This document shows, piece after piece, positions 19,967 to 30,725 of a stretch of 64,000 nucleotides of DNA. The stretch comes from Rebecca billardiae RCC1528. Its lineage: Eukaryota > Haptophyta. How positions within the stretch are numbered: position 1 is the stretch's first letter; each line of letters opens with the position of its first letter. The notes under the pieces were generated by a model that searched no databases, was not told the DNA's origin, and saw nothing but the letters and a program-made list of their open reading frames with translations. The stretch is taken from NCBI GenBank assembly GCA_965240325.2, contig OZ251222.1, positions 3,162,001-3,226,000 on the forward strand, written 5' to 3'. Position numbers and translations under genes: made by a program.

Positions 19967-22484
19967 CGGGTCGGTGGGCAAGTCGCACCCCGCCGTCGGT
20001 CGCCTCCACGCCTCAGGCTCGCTCGAGGTCAAAGACAACTGCGCGGCGCGGCGTTTGCGCGGGCGGGCCGCGGGCGTGGCGGGGTGTACGCGTGCAATGT
20101 CACAGCCTCCCACACAATTTCAGGAGGGTGAGACGCACCGCCAGCGGCACCCGCACACAATCCCACCCTGCGCGAGCCACCTGCCGTGTCGACTGAAGCA
20201 TCAGGCTCGGGCGCAACCGCGGGCGGTGCATGCAAGAAGCTCGCGAAACGCACCGCGCGCGCCGTGAGGGCGAAAGGAGAGCACCCGTCAGGGCGGCGAG
20301 GAACTTGCCCAGCGCCACGCGGAAGACGACCCCAGCCCGCGTCGACGCATAGTCGGGCCCGCGAGCAGCCTCGTCGGTCTTCGCCGAGTAGATCGCGCCG
20401 CGAGCCGAGGCACCGCTCGTTTGAGGCTCCGTCCGCCGCGAAGTCGCGGCTTCCACCCGAGTTCCACTGTCCGGCCGAGACCGGATTCGCTGACTCGAGC
20501 TGCGGACCGTCCGAAGCGTCACGGAAAATTCCAATCCTGCACTGTGTGAAGTCATGATTCATGAACCGTCGCTTCTCAGTGGCGGATATCATCAGGTTAA
20601 GGCCGTTATTAACTCGTTAAGCCCCTTGTTAAAAGCCCCTTGATTACCCTTGATTCATACACGGGTAATATCTTTTAAAGCCGAAAGGCGCTCAAAATAC
20701 CCAAGTGGGCACTGGGTGCCGGGTGGCCCGCGAAGTAAAGTACAGTTTACTATTCTGGAAACCCACGAGAACAAAGGCACGACTTCACGCTGGGGACCAG
20801 CCCGTCGCGGGCCTTTATTTGACGCCCACTCACGTGTCGGTCACATAAGCGCAATTCGCGTACCCGCTTACGCGCGCGATAGGGCAAAAGCCGCTCGTCG
20901 TTCGGTCAAAAACCGCTCGTCGTTCGGCGCTTTGCGTGCTCACATTCGCGCGAATCGCATCGGCCCATTATTCGTCGTGTCGCGAGTTCACACATGTCAC
21001 GAGCGAAAGGGCGCGTTGATAGAGGCACGCGGGTATCATCTTGCATTGGACTACGAGCATCGGAGCAACCTCGCGCGGCCTCGCGTCGACGACGTCCCGT
21101 GAAGGACGCCACGACGACAGGCGGGTGAGCCCACTGCGGCGCCAAGCGAGCGACGCGGGGCGCGCGGCGGGCGCACGCGCGAGGCTGCCCACCACGCGCA
21201 CGCGCGCGAACCCGCCGGCTCGGGCGACACGCGCCGCCTCAGCTCGAGCACGAGCGCGAGGCGTGGCGCCGGCTCGCCGTGGCGGCGGAGGGCTCGACCT
21301 GCATTGCGCGCGACGAGCGGCTCGCCTGCGGTGCCAGCGGATGAAGCGGCAAGCCCGGCGGGCGCATACGCGCAGGTCCGCCCTCCACGCGCGAGCGCGC
21401 GACTGCGTGTTCCACGAGCTGCAGCAGGCGGCCGCGGGCTGGTCGGCGGCCGGCGAGGTCGGCGGAGTGCCGCCCGGCCCGCGTTCTCGCTTGGGCGCGG
21501 GCCACACTCTCACTCACAGCGCGGGGCGTGGTGCTGCAGACGGGCCGGTCATTGCAGCGCGCACTCCGTGGTCAGACGTGCACACGCGCGCGCGTCGTCA
21601 GCCCCGCCGCTGCGCCCCTGTGGCGCCCTTGGCAGCGTCGGAATTCCGAGCTCGAGCCACCGGCCGCGAGCTGCCATCGTGCGTTTCAGAAACAGGTTTC
21701 CAGCCCAAGTTGACGCGCAGCGCCAACCCATATGGCGGGCCGTTGGCGGGCCGTAGGTCCGCCCCTTGTAGTGCCCGGGAAAAAGATAAGAAAAAGAAAA
21801 TGAAAAAAGAAAATCGCCTCGCAAAGAAAAGAAAATCGCCTCGCTCACTGCCGGGTCGCTTCGCTCACTACCGGGCGCCCTCGCAGCTCCCACTGGGGAC
21901 GCTCGGCCGAAAACCATATGGCGCCTGGCGCGGAGCGCGTGGGCCGCGCGCGCCGAATCCAACGCCGGCGCGGACATCGCGCGAGGATTCCCTAGACGGG
22001 TTTTCGCCCGATTCGCGATTGCTGCCCTCGTCGTCTCGCGTGCAGTCGAACGGGGCCCAAATCGACCCGTTTGATGCGGTACGCTCGGCGCGTTGACACG
22101 ATCGTGCGACTTGGGGCGATCCTCGCCCGACGTGCACGTCGAAAGCTCGCACCGGCCATAGCATCATGCGCTGCGCACGATGACCGCCTCGCGCGATCCA
22201 CCGTCGCGCGTCGGGCTCGGTGCGAGAAAGCCCTGATCACGAGGCGTCTCGCGGGCGGGAAGCGCCATCGCACGCGACGCAAGATTTGGCGCGGCCTTCT
22301 GAACACCATAACCGGAATCCACACACCGGACTGTCGCGTGCCCCGGTTGGGCAAGGTCGGGCGCATGCAAATCCGTTTGCTACGGTCGGTTGTGTTCCAG
22401 AGCGAGCGCTCATCATTCGCGCTCGCGAGCTCGCGGCCAAAGCCCAAAGATCGCTCGGCGCTCGGGGGCCCACGTCCGGCCTGC

Positions 22485-25400
22485 ATGGCGTCGACGGTGG
22501 CCAATGCGACGGAGGGGCAGCGCAAAGCGACGTACGACGCGCACCGCACGCACCTGCTGGGTCTGCCGCCGTGGCAGGAACCGTATCTTGGCGAGTCGGC
22601 GACCCAGGCGACAACGCGCTATCGCCGATCCCAGACGAGCATCCGCAACGAGATGATACGCCGAGCGTGCAACATCGCCGCGCCATCCTCCACCATGGCA
22701 CGGGCGCTGCGGGACGAGGCCAACGTCGTGAAGCCGGTGACGCATGCGCTGCGCTTCGTGTGCCTGCTCGAGCAGCGCGTGCCCACCGTCGATCGCGAGT
22801 GGCACACGCTCTCGCACTGCGCGCGCGTACACCGCCAACAGCTCCTGATACCGCCGAACGTGCGAGTGCCGGACCTGTCGCGCGGAGCGGCGAGCGCCGA
22901 CGAGCGCTTGGACCTGGACGCGCTGTTGCGCAGCGTGGCGGCCGTGCACGACGCCGACGCGACCTTCGCCGAGCCCATCGTGCCCGGAGCGGACATTGGC
23001 ATCCTCGCGACACACGATCTCAGCTGGCGCCACGAGGAGATGCTCACGATCTCCTCTGGCGGATTCGTCGGCGGCGAGGCGCTCGACTACGTCATCGCCG
23101 TCGAGATGCGGCACATGCAGCGCGTACGCGCGCTCGCGCGGAGCCACGGGCTGCCCGCCCCGCCCCGCGTGCTGCACGTTCCCTCGTGGGTGTGGACCTT
23201 GCTCATGGGCGCGGGCGTGTACGCGTGGGAGAAGGTGGCCGACATCTTTGCGCTCTTCGACCTGAACGAGTACGACGTGCTCTCCTTCGTCATCAACCAG
23301 GACGGCAACCACTGGGCGCAGGGGCTCGTCGACTTGCGCCGCGAGATCATCGAGTACCGCGAGCCCCTGGGCGGAGGCGACATGATCGGGTTCGTCTCGA
23401 ACGTGCAGCTGCTGCTCGCCGACGCGCACGAGGCTCAGCAGCAGCGCACACCGCGCACACGCGCGCAGCGCGACCCCTCCACGTGGCGCGTGTTCGAGCG
23501 CGCGCGCGTGCGGCCGTTGACGATGGCGCGGCAGGTGCCGGGCACGGTGCACTGCGCGGTGCTCGTCTTCGCGTACGTCCTCGACACCGTGCGAGGCCAC
23601 GCGCCGTGCGGCATGAGCCAGCCCTTCGACCCCAAGGAGTGGCGGCGCTTGATGCTGCTCACGGCGCTCACGGGCAAGTCTTTTGCCGACGTGGCAGGGA
23701 CGTGCGCGCAGCCCGACGCGATGGCGACGTGTGTCGAAGGCGCACGCGAGTCGGCGCGCTCGCATCCGTCGCCGCATATCGCGCAGCGCGCCTGCGACCC
23801 CGCGCTCGCCGCGGAGACCAACGCCGCGGACGCGACAGCGAGCCCAGCCGCCCCCATCGCCGGGCTCCCAGCCGTTGCCGACGCCATGCGCGTGGACATG
23901 GAGGAGTCGTGCGACGCGCTCGGTGACGCCGCCGCGCCGAACCGCGGCACGGCGCCGCCGCGGCACTCGCGCGTGCTACGCTCGCAGGCGCCAGCGCACG
24001 GCTCGGCGCCATCCGCCCCGCATCCCACGCCGAGCGGCGCAGCGCCCGTGGGCGCCTTGCAGCCGGGCGCGCCGCCGCGCGCCGACGACCACGTCGCCGA
24101 GGAGCCGCTGAGCGACGACCAGGCCGATGCCACCGGCGTGACCAGCATGGCGGCGCCGCGACACTCGCGCGTGCTGCGCTCGCAGACGTCGGCGCGCGAC
24201 TCGGCGCTTTCCAGACCGCACCCCACGCCGAGCGGCGCCGCCCTCTTGGCCGCCTCGCAGCCCGGCGCGCCGCCGCCCACCGACGGCCAGCTGGTCGGCG
24301 ACCCGATGAGCGACGACGAGGCCGACGCCACCGGCGCGACGGGCATCCCGCCGCCGACTCCGGACTTCGACCCGCCGGAGCACGTGCAGGGGAGGATCCA
24401 CGCGAACACGCACTCGTGCGCAGCGATGCTCACCTTCAGCCGCGGCGAGGAGAAGCACGCCGTTGGCATGTGCACCGTGTGCCTGCAGGTGCGCAACATT
24501 GGCCACGACTCCGGCGCCGATCTGAGCGCACGCCCAGGGTTCAACACGGTCATCGCCGCGCCGTGGGACTGCCAGCCGCGCGCGCAGCGCTATCCGGGCG
24601 CGCCCAAGTCGCGCGTGATGTGCAAGATCTGCATGGCGCTGAACACCAGCGCGGCGCGGCGCCGCACGCCGGACAACAACGAGCTCAAGGCACACCCCTA
24701 CTCGGGCTTCTCCAGCCCCGCCGGCGACATGTCCAGCGACCTCCACCACAACAACATGCACTTCCTGCCCGTGTCCGAGTACCTGCTGCCGTGCACCGAG
24801 TTCGAGCTGCAGCTGCTGGGCAAGTACGCGTGCGCCGCCACCCTGCACGCGCTCCAGGGCGGCGCCGGCCTCGAGCAGCGCGGCTGCATCACCTTCCTCA
24901 TCGACGACGTGAAGGTGAGCCGCTGGCTGCCGCGCCTGCCGACGGACGTGGACTACGTCGTCGTCGTGCCCACCACCGCGAGCGGCGAGCGGCGGCTGCG
25001 CAAGCGCTACGTCGTGTCGCGCTCGCGGCTGGCGCTCGCCATCCGCTCGCTGTGCGTCGGCGTGCCGCAGGGGGGGCACGCCGCCGTGCCGCTCGGCGAG
25101 GCCGCAGCCAACTACGTGCGCTACCCTTACAACGACCACAACGGCGTGCTGACCGACACGGGCTCGGCGGCGCACACGCCCCTGCGCGGGCGCTTCTTCC
25201 GCCGCGACCGAATGCCCAATCCCGCGTTTCACGACGTGAACGTGCGCCACGAGAGCCTCGCCAGCCTCCCCGAGGGCGCCGTGCCCAACGACCTCTTCGT
25301 CGTGCGCGTGCCGCCGGGCCACCCGGACGCCGGCGCAGCCGACGCAGACGTGAACGGGCGCCCTCGGTGGACGCGCGCCGGCGACGACGCCGAGGTGGAC

Positions 25401-28400
25401 GCCGACGAGGTCGCGGGCTTCGTGCAGATCCCAGCGGACGTGGACGTGCACGAGGCCCTGATGCAGTCGCTCGCCGACTCCGTGGGCGAGGCCGCGCGCG
25501 ACGCCTACGTGCGCTCCGGCCGCGGCGTCGCCGCCGCCGCGCTGCAGCGCCGACGCGCAGCGCTCGTCGACCCGTGGAAGACCCCCGGCTTCTGGAGCGG
25601 CCTCTTCGTGCGCGTCTTCTCCGGCGGCGGCGGCGACGGCACGCTGTCCACCGAGAAGACGCTCGACGCGCTGCACTGGATCGAGCACGTCACGTGGGCG
25701 GCGCCCGGCCGCGTCGCCGCGCACCCGCTCGTCGGCATCGTGCTCCAACGGCTGCGCATGCAGAAGCAGGCGAGCGGCCAGGCGGCGTTTGGCATCAACG
25801 CGCACCTGAACGAGCCCGATCTGCCCGTCGAGACGATGCGCGAGCGCATGGAGGCCGGCGACGAGACGATCTTCAACGCGCTGTACGGCCTCACGGGCAA
25901 CGTCCCGGGCACCTCGTCCTCGACCAAGACCAAGATGAAGGAGATGCTGGCCATGTACCACGAGCGCACGTTCACCGAGGTGGAGAACATGGAGTGCATG
26001 CCGCCGTCGTTCGTCTTCTTCTCGCGCGCGTGCGCCGAGTACTGGTGGCTGCCGCTCGCGCGCGCGCTGCGCGACGCGGCCGCCGAGCACGCCACCGCCG
26101 CCGCCGCCGCGATGGGCAACGACGCCGCCGCGGCGCGCCGCACCACGCTCGAGCTCTGGGAGCACAAGCCGCGCGCGCAGCTGCGCGACGCCATCCGCTC
26201 GATGCCACAGATCGTCACAGCGTACTTCGACTGGCGCTGCGTGAACTTTCATAACACCGTCGGCATCCACGCGGACCACATGAACGACGCGATGTGGAAG
26301 TACGAGTACGCCGAGCTGCGCAGCTTCATCCACAGCCACGGGTGCGGCGTTTCGCACGCCGCCTCGCGCGCGGTCAACGGCGCGCGCGACAAGGCCGAGC
26401 GCGCGACGCGCGACGAGAAGGGCGAGGGTCGGCCGCCCGAGGAGCCCATCGACGCCGATGACGACGGCGCCCCCGCAGAGCGCGCCAAGAGCGTGCGCGA
26501 GTGGGACGAGACCTTCCGACGCCACTTTGCGACGCAGCTGCACGCCGTGCTGCACACGACCGCCGCCGACGAGTACGTGCACGACGACGAGCTGGGCTGC
26601 GAGGTGCGCCGCGCGGACGGTTGGTCGACCTGGCAGGTGGACTCCTACCACCCGGCCGGCACGACGTGGAACGACGACACCGAAGCGCACGAGCCCAACA
26701 CGGCGGAGTGGGGCAAGCCGGCGGGCACGGCGCGCGTGCCGCGCGGCGCGGCCCACCCGTGCGCGCGCACGCTGCCCGAGATGTACGGCTCGGAGGCCAA
26801 GCTCTTCCGGTGGCGCATCGACTCGTGCAACGCGTCGTGCATGCACACGTGCATGTGCTCGTACTGCCTGCACAAGGTGAAGGAGGCGATCCGCTCGGAC
26901 GAGGACGGCGAGACGCATTGGAAGTGCCGCTTCGGCATCGCCACGTTCGACAAGCGGCTCGTGGTCGCCGAGACGCGCGCCATCGACTCGGGCGACGGCC
27001 ACTTCGTGCAGCACGGCCGGCACTACCGGTACGAGAGCCCCACGGACTGTTGGCCACGGCTCGCACAGCCGCGCAGCGGAACGTCGTGGCAGGGCAACAA
27101 CGACACGAAGCTGATCATCGCGGTGGAGACGCGCGATTCGGCCGGCGACCTCATCTTCGAGCACGTGCACTACGTGTGCGACTACGCGTTCAAGACGCAC
27201 GACACGGAGGATCAGTGCCGGCGGCTGTACCGCAGCTTGCTCGAGCCGCCTGCCCTGCCGCCGCCGCCCACAGATGCCAACCAGCCGCGCGCATTGGCGC
27301 CGCCGACGACGGACGCGGACGCGAGCGACCCCACGGCCGCGACGGCGCACGCGACGACCGACGCGACGCCCCCGGCCGCCGAGCCCGGCCACGCTCTCGA
27401 CAGCGCACCGCCCGGCGCACCGGCCGCCGCGTCGCTCGGCGCGCCTAACGCAGGCGCCGCGCACGACGCGCCGGCCGCCGCCGCCGCCGAGCCGCCGCCG
27501 GCCGGCGACGTGCGCACCGCCGCCAACATCGCATACAGCTTTGCGCTGCGCGCCGTGGGCCTCGTGCCGCTCCGCCACCAGCAGGCGAACCACCTCAACT
27601 CGGGCACGCCGATCACGCGGCAGACGGCGCGGCCGGTGCGCGTCGGCATGGGCGGCGGCCGCGTGCTGCGCGCGCGCCCGACGGCACTGATGCCCAACGG
27701 CGAGCCCGCGCCGCGCCCGCCGACGTCGATGTGGCCAGCGTCGCGCGTCGAGGCCAAGAAGCCCGTCATGCAGCAGTACATCGACTACCGCGAGGAGCGC
27801 ATCGACGAGGGCTACTCCGAGTGGCTGAGCCTGCACGAGTGGCTCGTGCGTTGCCAGTGCGCACGCAACACGTCGCCGCCAGAGACGTGCCCGTGCCAGC
27901 GCAACCTGTTCGTGCAGGCGACGGGCGTCACGTACATGGTGAGCTGGCCGATGCAGCAAGGGTGGGCGACGATGCAGCTGCTGCTCCACTCGCGCAGGCG
28001 GTGGTTCACCGAGGCCGACGTGCTCGTCATGCTCGACGGCCAGCCGGCGGCGTCCGCGCACGACGCGCTGCTCGACGCGTGCTGGCTCGACGAGAACGAC
28101 GACGGCGAGCTCCGTCGGTCCGTCGAGTCGTGCGACACGCATGCGAACGAGCTGCCGTGCTCGCACGTGCCGCACGCGCGGGGCGCGCGCTGGGCGTCGG
28201 GCGAGTTCCCGCCGGGCGTCGTGGAGCTCATCAAGCACGCGCACACCGCGAGCACCTTCCGCGGGCGCCGGCGCGCCGCGCAGGCCGCTTGCGCGAGGCA
28301 GCGCGCCATGGAGCGGCGGCAACGCGAACAGGAGGAGCGCGCGCCAGCTGCCGACGCGCGCGACGCGGACGGCGAGACGGACGCCTCCGACAGCGAGCGC

Positions 28401-30617
28401 GACGACGGCGCCGATCGCGCGCGCACCGCCAACGATCTCGAGGCGCTCGCATCGGCGGCGCGCGTCGCGCCGGCGCTCGCCGGCGGCGCCGACGACGGCG
28501 TGGGCACGTACACAGTGCGACCCGCGCCGCCGGGCTTCAACTGGCACGCGGCGGGTCGCGAAGCGCTCGCGCGCGGTCTCGCCGCTTACGACTGTGACGC
28601 CCCGACGGCGCTCGCCGCGCTGGGCGCCGATGTCGAGCGCGCGCTGGCCGACCATCTGCCGCGCCAGCTCGCCTCGCGCGCGCACAGCGCACTCGCCAAC
28701 GTCGCCGGCCAGACGAGGCCGGGCGCGACGGCGAACGCCGCCGTGCGCACGGACGCGACAGTTCGGTCCTTCGAGCTCGCGCCTTTAGACGTGCCGCTGC
28801 TGCGAGCGTCGCCGAGCCAGCGCGCGGCCATCGCCGTGACATTGCTCTCCATGCTCCGACGGGCGACGAGTCCGACGACGAGCGGCGCCGCGCCGGACTT
28901 TCAGTATTCGCGGCTGCTGCTGCACGGCGAGGCGGGCACGGGTAAGAGCGTCGTTCTGCGCGGACAAGAGCGCTGCGCGCACCGCCTCTTCGGCGCGCGC
29001 CCCGCCGGCGAGCGCTGCGCCGGGGGACTCGCGCCCACGGGCGCCGCCGCGGTTTCGATGTCGCCGCGCGCGCGCACGGTCGCAAGCACGTGCCCGGAGC
29101 GCCTCGACCGGAAGAACGGCGCCGACGACGCGGGCAGCTTGAGCCTCGAGCGCGTCAACGCGCTGCGCGCGCTCGCGTGCGTCGACCAGGCGAGTGGCGA
29201 TCTGCGCTCGGCGCTCGAGCTGGTGCAAATCGACGAGTCGTCGATGCTCACGGCGCGCCAGTTCGAGAGCGTCGTGATGGACTTTGCGCAGGCGCTCGGC
29301 ATGCCCGTGCCGGCGGCGGCGCCCGGCGCGCGCCTCACGCGCATGCTGCCCTTCGATCAGACGGTAGCCGGCGACCCGTCGCAGCTCGACCCCGTCGGCA
29401 AGAACAACCTCGACTGGCCGCTCGCCCGGCTGCAGGGGCTGCAGCGGCTGGGCGGCGTGCGCTATCGCCAGGAGTTCGTGGACGCCATCGTGCTCACCGA
29501 GCAGAAGCGGCTGCAGCTCGTCGACGACGACGATCGCGCGCTGCAGCGGCTCCAACGCCACATGAAGCACGGGCTGCTCGACCGGCAAGACTTTGACTGG
29601 GCGCAGACGCGCGTGCTCGGCAACATGTCGGAGGAGGAGCGCGAGCTGTTCGAGCGCGTCGACGAGGTGATGCACGTGTGGGGGCGGCGCGCCGACGTGA
29701 ACGACGGCAACGTGCGCTGCGTCGACGCGCTGGCCGCCGTGCGCGACGAGCCGGCCGCCACAGTGCGCGCCACGACGAGCGTCGGCCGATGCCGCGCCTC
29801 GCGCGACCCGAACAAGCAGGTCGGGCAGCTGCCGATGTACACGCACCTCGCGCCCTCGTCCGTGCTCGTGTGCTGCGCGAACGGCGGCGGCTACCCCGAG
29901 CTGTGCGCGCCGTGCGGCATCGCCAACGCCACGCGCGGGACGTGCGTCGCCGCCATGTACGCGCCGGGCGAGGGCGCGCCCGAGCACCAGCCGGCGGCGG
30001 TCGTCGTGCACCACCCGACGTACAAGGGCGAGCCGATTGCCGCGGGCTGGCCGCCGACGTGGGTGGCGTACGCGCCCGTCGCCAAGGACTGCGACGCCCA
30101 CTGCTGCTCGCGCACGATGGTGCCGCTCGAGCCCGGCATGCACGTGACGTTCTTCAAGGTGCAGGGCATCACCGTGGGCGAGAAGGAGATGATCAAGCGC
30201 ATTGTCGTGCACCTCGACTTCAGCAGCGGCCTGAACACCGAGGCGCTCTGGCCCAGGTCGACGTACGTCGCCTTCACGCGCCCGCGCCGCGCGCGCGACT
30301 TTGCGCTCGCCGCCTCGCTCACGCTCGAGAACTTCATGGCGATCAACAACGCCGCGTGGCGCGCGGACGCCGAGATCGAGCGCCAGCGCGTCGCCGAGCT
30401 CGACGCCGCGACGCGCGCGCGCATGGCGCCGCACATGAGCGATGAGGGCTGGGTGGCGCTGCTCGCGCGACTCGACGCGGCCTGCGACGACGGCGTGCGC
30501 GACGCCGCGTGCGCTGCCGCCGCCGCCGACGACGACGACGATCGGCTCGCGTGCGCGCTCGACGGCTGCGCCTCGTGCGCAATCTGGCGCGTGGCGCGCG
30601 CCGACGGGCACGAGTAG
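22485..30617 (+). CDS. Helitron-type RepHel transposase with N-terminal Ulp1-like protease
   Basis: An intact 2710-residue single-exon frame. (1) A Ulp1/C48-like cysteine protease: His codon 23310 in GNHWAQG, Asp 23331 in VDLRRE, Gln 23532 and Cys 23553 in TVHCAVLVF, in the order expected for clan CE. (2) A Pro/Ala linker with a 66-residue tandem duplication (about 23961-24350). (3) A Cys-rich, DUF6570-like region (MCTVCLQV, VMCKICMAL; then LPRLPTDVDYVVV). (4) A Helitron-like N domain with the HUH motif FIHSHG (26325-26342) and the tyrosine pair HYVCDYAFK (Tyr codons 27171 and 27183). (5) A PIF1-type helicase: GEAGTGKS (about 28927), QIDESS (29229), GDPSQLDPV, VQGITVGE and YVAFTRPRRA. The frame is open from 22071 (TTG; first ATG 22074), but the extra Arg-rich N-terminus looks non-coding. 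HUH-Rep would nick and join single strands; the helicase would unwind. Confidence 0.9.
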   Translation: MASTVANATEGQRKATYDAHRTHLLGLPPWQEPYLGESATQATTRYRRSQTSIRNEMIRRACNIAAPSSTMARALRDEANVVKPVTHALRFVCLLEQRVPTVDREWHTLSHCARVHRQQLLIPPNVRVPDLSRGAASADERLDLDALLRSVAAVHDADATFAEPIVPGADIGILATHDLSWRHEEMLTISSGGFVGGEALDYVIAVEMRHMQRVRALARSHGLPAPPRVLHVPSWVWTLLMGAGVYAWEKVADIFALFDLNEYDVLSFVINQDGNHWAQGLVDLRREIIEYREPLGGGDMIGFVSNVQLLLADAHEAQQQRTPRTRAQRDPSTWRVFERARVRPLTMARQVPGTVHCAVLVFAYVLDTVRGHAPCGMSQPFDPKEWRRLMLLTALTGKSFADVAGTCAQPDAMATCVEGARESARSHPSPHIAQRACDPALAAETNAADATASPAAPIAGLPAVADAMRVDMEESCDALGDAAAPNRGTAPPRHSRVLRSQAPAHGSAPSAPHPTPSGAAPVGALQPGAPPRADDHVAEEPLSDDQADATGVTSMAAPRHSRVLRSQTSARDSALSRPHPTPSGAALLAASQPGAPPPTDGQLVGDPMSDDEADATGATGIPPPTPDFDPPEHVQGRIHANTHSCAAMLTFSRGEEKHAVGMCTVCLQVRNIGHDSGADLSARPGFNTVIAAPWDCQPRAQRYPGAPKSRVMCKICMALNTSAARRRTPDNNELKAHPYSGFSSPAGDMSSDLHHNNMHFLPVSEYLLPCTEFELQLLGKYACAATLHALQGGAGLEQRGCITFLIDDVKVSRWLPRLPTDVDYVVVVPTTASGERRLRKRYVVSRSRLALAIRSLCVGVPQGGHAAVPLGEAAANYVRYPYNDHNGVLTDTGSAAHTPLRGRFFRRDRMPNPAFHDVNVRHESLASLPEGAVPNDLFVVRVPPGHPDAGAADADVNGRPRWTRAGDDAEVDADEVAGFVQIPADVDVHEALMQSLADSVGEAARDAYVRSGRGVAAAALQRRRAALVDPWKTPGFWSGLFVRVFSGGGGDGTLSTEKTLDALHWIEHVTWAAPGRVAAHPLVGIVLQRLRMQKQASGQAAFGINAHLNEPDLPVETMRERMEAGDETIFNALYGLTGNVPGTSSSTKTKMKEMLAMYHERTFTEVENMECMPPSFVFFSRACAEYWWLPLARALRDAAAEHATAAAAAMGNDAAAARRTTLELWEHKPRAQLRDAIRSMPQIVTAYFDWRCVNFHNTVGIHADHMNDAMWKYEYAELRSFIHSHGCGVSHAASRAVNGARDKAERATRDEKGEGRPPEEPIDADDDGAPAERAKSVREWDETFRRHFATQLHAVLHTTAADEYVHDDELGCEVRRADGWSTWQVDSYHPAGTTWNDDTEAHEPNTAEWGKPAGTARVPRGAAHPCARTLPEMYGSEAKLFRWRIDSCNASCMHTCMCSYCLHKVKEAIRSDEDGETHWKCRFGIATFDKRLVVAETRAIDSGDGHFVQHGRHYRYESPTDCWPRLAQPRSGTSWQGNNDTKLIIAVETRDSAGDLIFEHVHYVCDYAFKTHDTEDQCRRLYRSLLEPPALPPPPTDANQPRALAPPTTDADASDPTAATAHATTDATPPAAEPGHALDSAPPGAPAAASLGAPNAGAAHDAPAAAAAEPPPAGDVRTAANIAYSFALRAVGLVPLRHQQANHLNSGTPITRQTARPVRVGMGGGRVLRARPTALMPNGEPAPRPPTSMWPASRVEAKKPVMQQYIDYREERIDEGYSEWLSLHEWLVRCQCARNTSPPETCPCQRNLFVQATGVTYMVSWPMQQGWATMQLLLHSRRRWFTEADVLVMLDGQPAASAHDALLDACWLDENDDGELRRSVESCDTHANELPCSHVPHARGARWASGEFPPGVVELIKHAHTASTFRGRRRAAQAACARQRAMERRQREQEERAPAADARDADGETDASDSERDDGADRARTANDLEALASAARVAPALAGGADDGVGTYTVRPAPPGFNWHAAGREALARGLAAYDCDAPTALAALGADVERALADHLPRQLASRAHSALANVAGQTRPGATANAAVRTDATVRSFELAPLDVPLLRASPSQRAAIAVTLLSMLRRATSPTTSGAAPDFQYSRLLLHGEAGTGKSVVLRGQERCAHRLFGARPAGERCAGGLAPTGAAAVSMSPRARTVASTCPERLDRKNGADDAGSLSLERVNALRALACVDQASGDLRSALELVQIDESSMLTARQFESVVMDFAQALGMPVPAAAPGARLTRMLPFDQTVAGDPSQLDPVGKNNLDWPLARLQGLQRLGGVRYRQEFVDAIVLTEQKRLQLVDDDDRALQRLQRHMKHGLLDRQDFDWAQTRVLGNMSEEERELFERVDEVMHVWGRRADVNDGNVRCVDALAAVRDEPAATVRATTSVGRCRASRDPNKQVGQLPMYTHLAPSSVLVCCANGGGYPELCAPCGIANATRGTCVAAMYAPGEGAPEHQPAAVVVHHPTYKGEPIAAGWPPTWVAYAPVAKDCDAHCCSRTMVPLEPGMHVTFFKVQGITVGEKEMIKRIVVHLDFSSGLNTEALWPRSTYVAFTRPRRARDFALAASLTLENFMAINNAAWRADAEIERQRVAELDAATRARMAPHMSDEGWVALLARLDAACDDGVRDAACAAAAADDDDDRLACALDGCASCAIWRVARADGHE

Positions 30618-30685
30618 CGTCGTTTTGTGGTGATCACAGCTTTAAACAATTTCAATTCGTGGCTTATTCGTCACGAATTCACGTC

Positions 30686-30725
30686 GCGTTCAGGTCGTCC
30701 ATCGCCGTCCAGACGACCTGAACGC
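30686..30725 (+). other. Perfect 14-bp stem-loop after the transposase
   Basis: GCGTTCAGGTCGTC (30686-30699) pairs exactly with GACGACCTGAACGC (30712-30725) around a 12-nt loop, starting 69 bp after the stop codon. Helitrons carry a 3' subterminal hairpin, so this is a candidate; it could also be an mRNA 3' structure. Confidence 0.7.

Larger units (their letters stand above)
17545..22484. other. Gene-free GC-rich interval upstream of the transposase
   Basis: Nearly 5 kb with many overlapping open frames on both strands but no recognisable domain; the frames reflect high GC. It contains a diverged tandem duplication (about 18980-19660), one arm of a long inverted repeat (19589-19966), an AT-richer stretch at 20560-20770, a 15-bp direct repeat (20891-20905 and 20913-20927) and purine-rich direct repeats (GAAAATCGCCTCGC) near 21811 and 21831. 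Confidence 0.55.
22071..30725 (+). mobile_element. Helitron-like transposon, autonomous (ends unresolved)
   Basis: The bounds given run only from the open frame to the downstream hairpin. The element encodes a Rep/helicase transposase (22485-30617) and is followed by a perfect hairpin at 30686-30725. A canonical 5' TC end and a 3' CTRR directly after the hairpin are not evident, so the termini could follow the Helentron/Helitron2 pattern or lie elsewhere. Inverted repeats at 19589-19966 and 31908-32356 flank it, but Helitrons do not normally have such arms. Confidence 0.6.

Noticed and set aside
17946-20592. Several 150-400-codon frames on both strands at 18-20.6 kb
   Set aside because: Overlapping frames exist in every register, are Ala/Arg-rich and lack domains; the DNA is repetitive (tandem and inverted copies).
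22071-22484. Extended N-terminus of the transposase from 22071
   Set aside because: It starts at TTG (first ATG 22074), is Arg-rich without structure, and a well-placed ATG follows at 22485; kept only as an alternative.
23976-28685. A 1569-codon open frame antisense to the transposase
   Set aside because: It is the shadow of a high-GC coding frame: Arg/Ala/Val-rich, without domains, and exactly opposite a protein with complete catalytic motifs.
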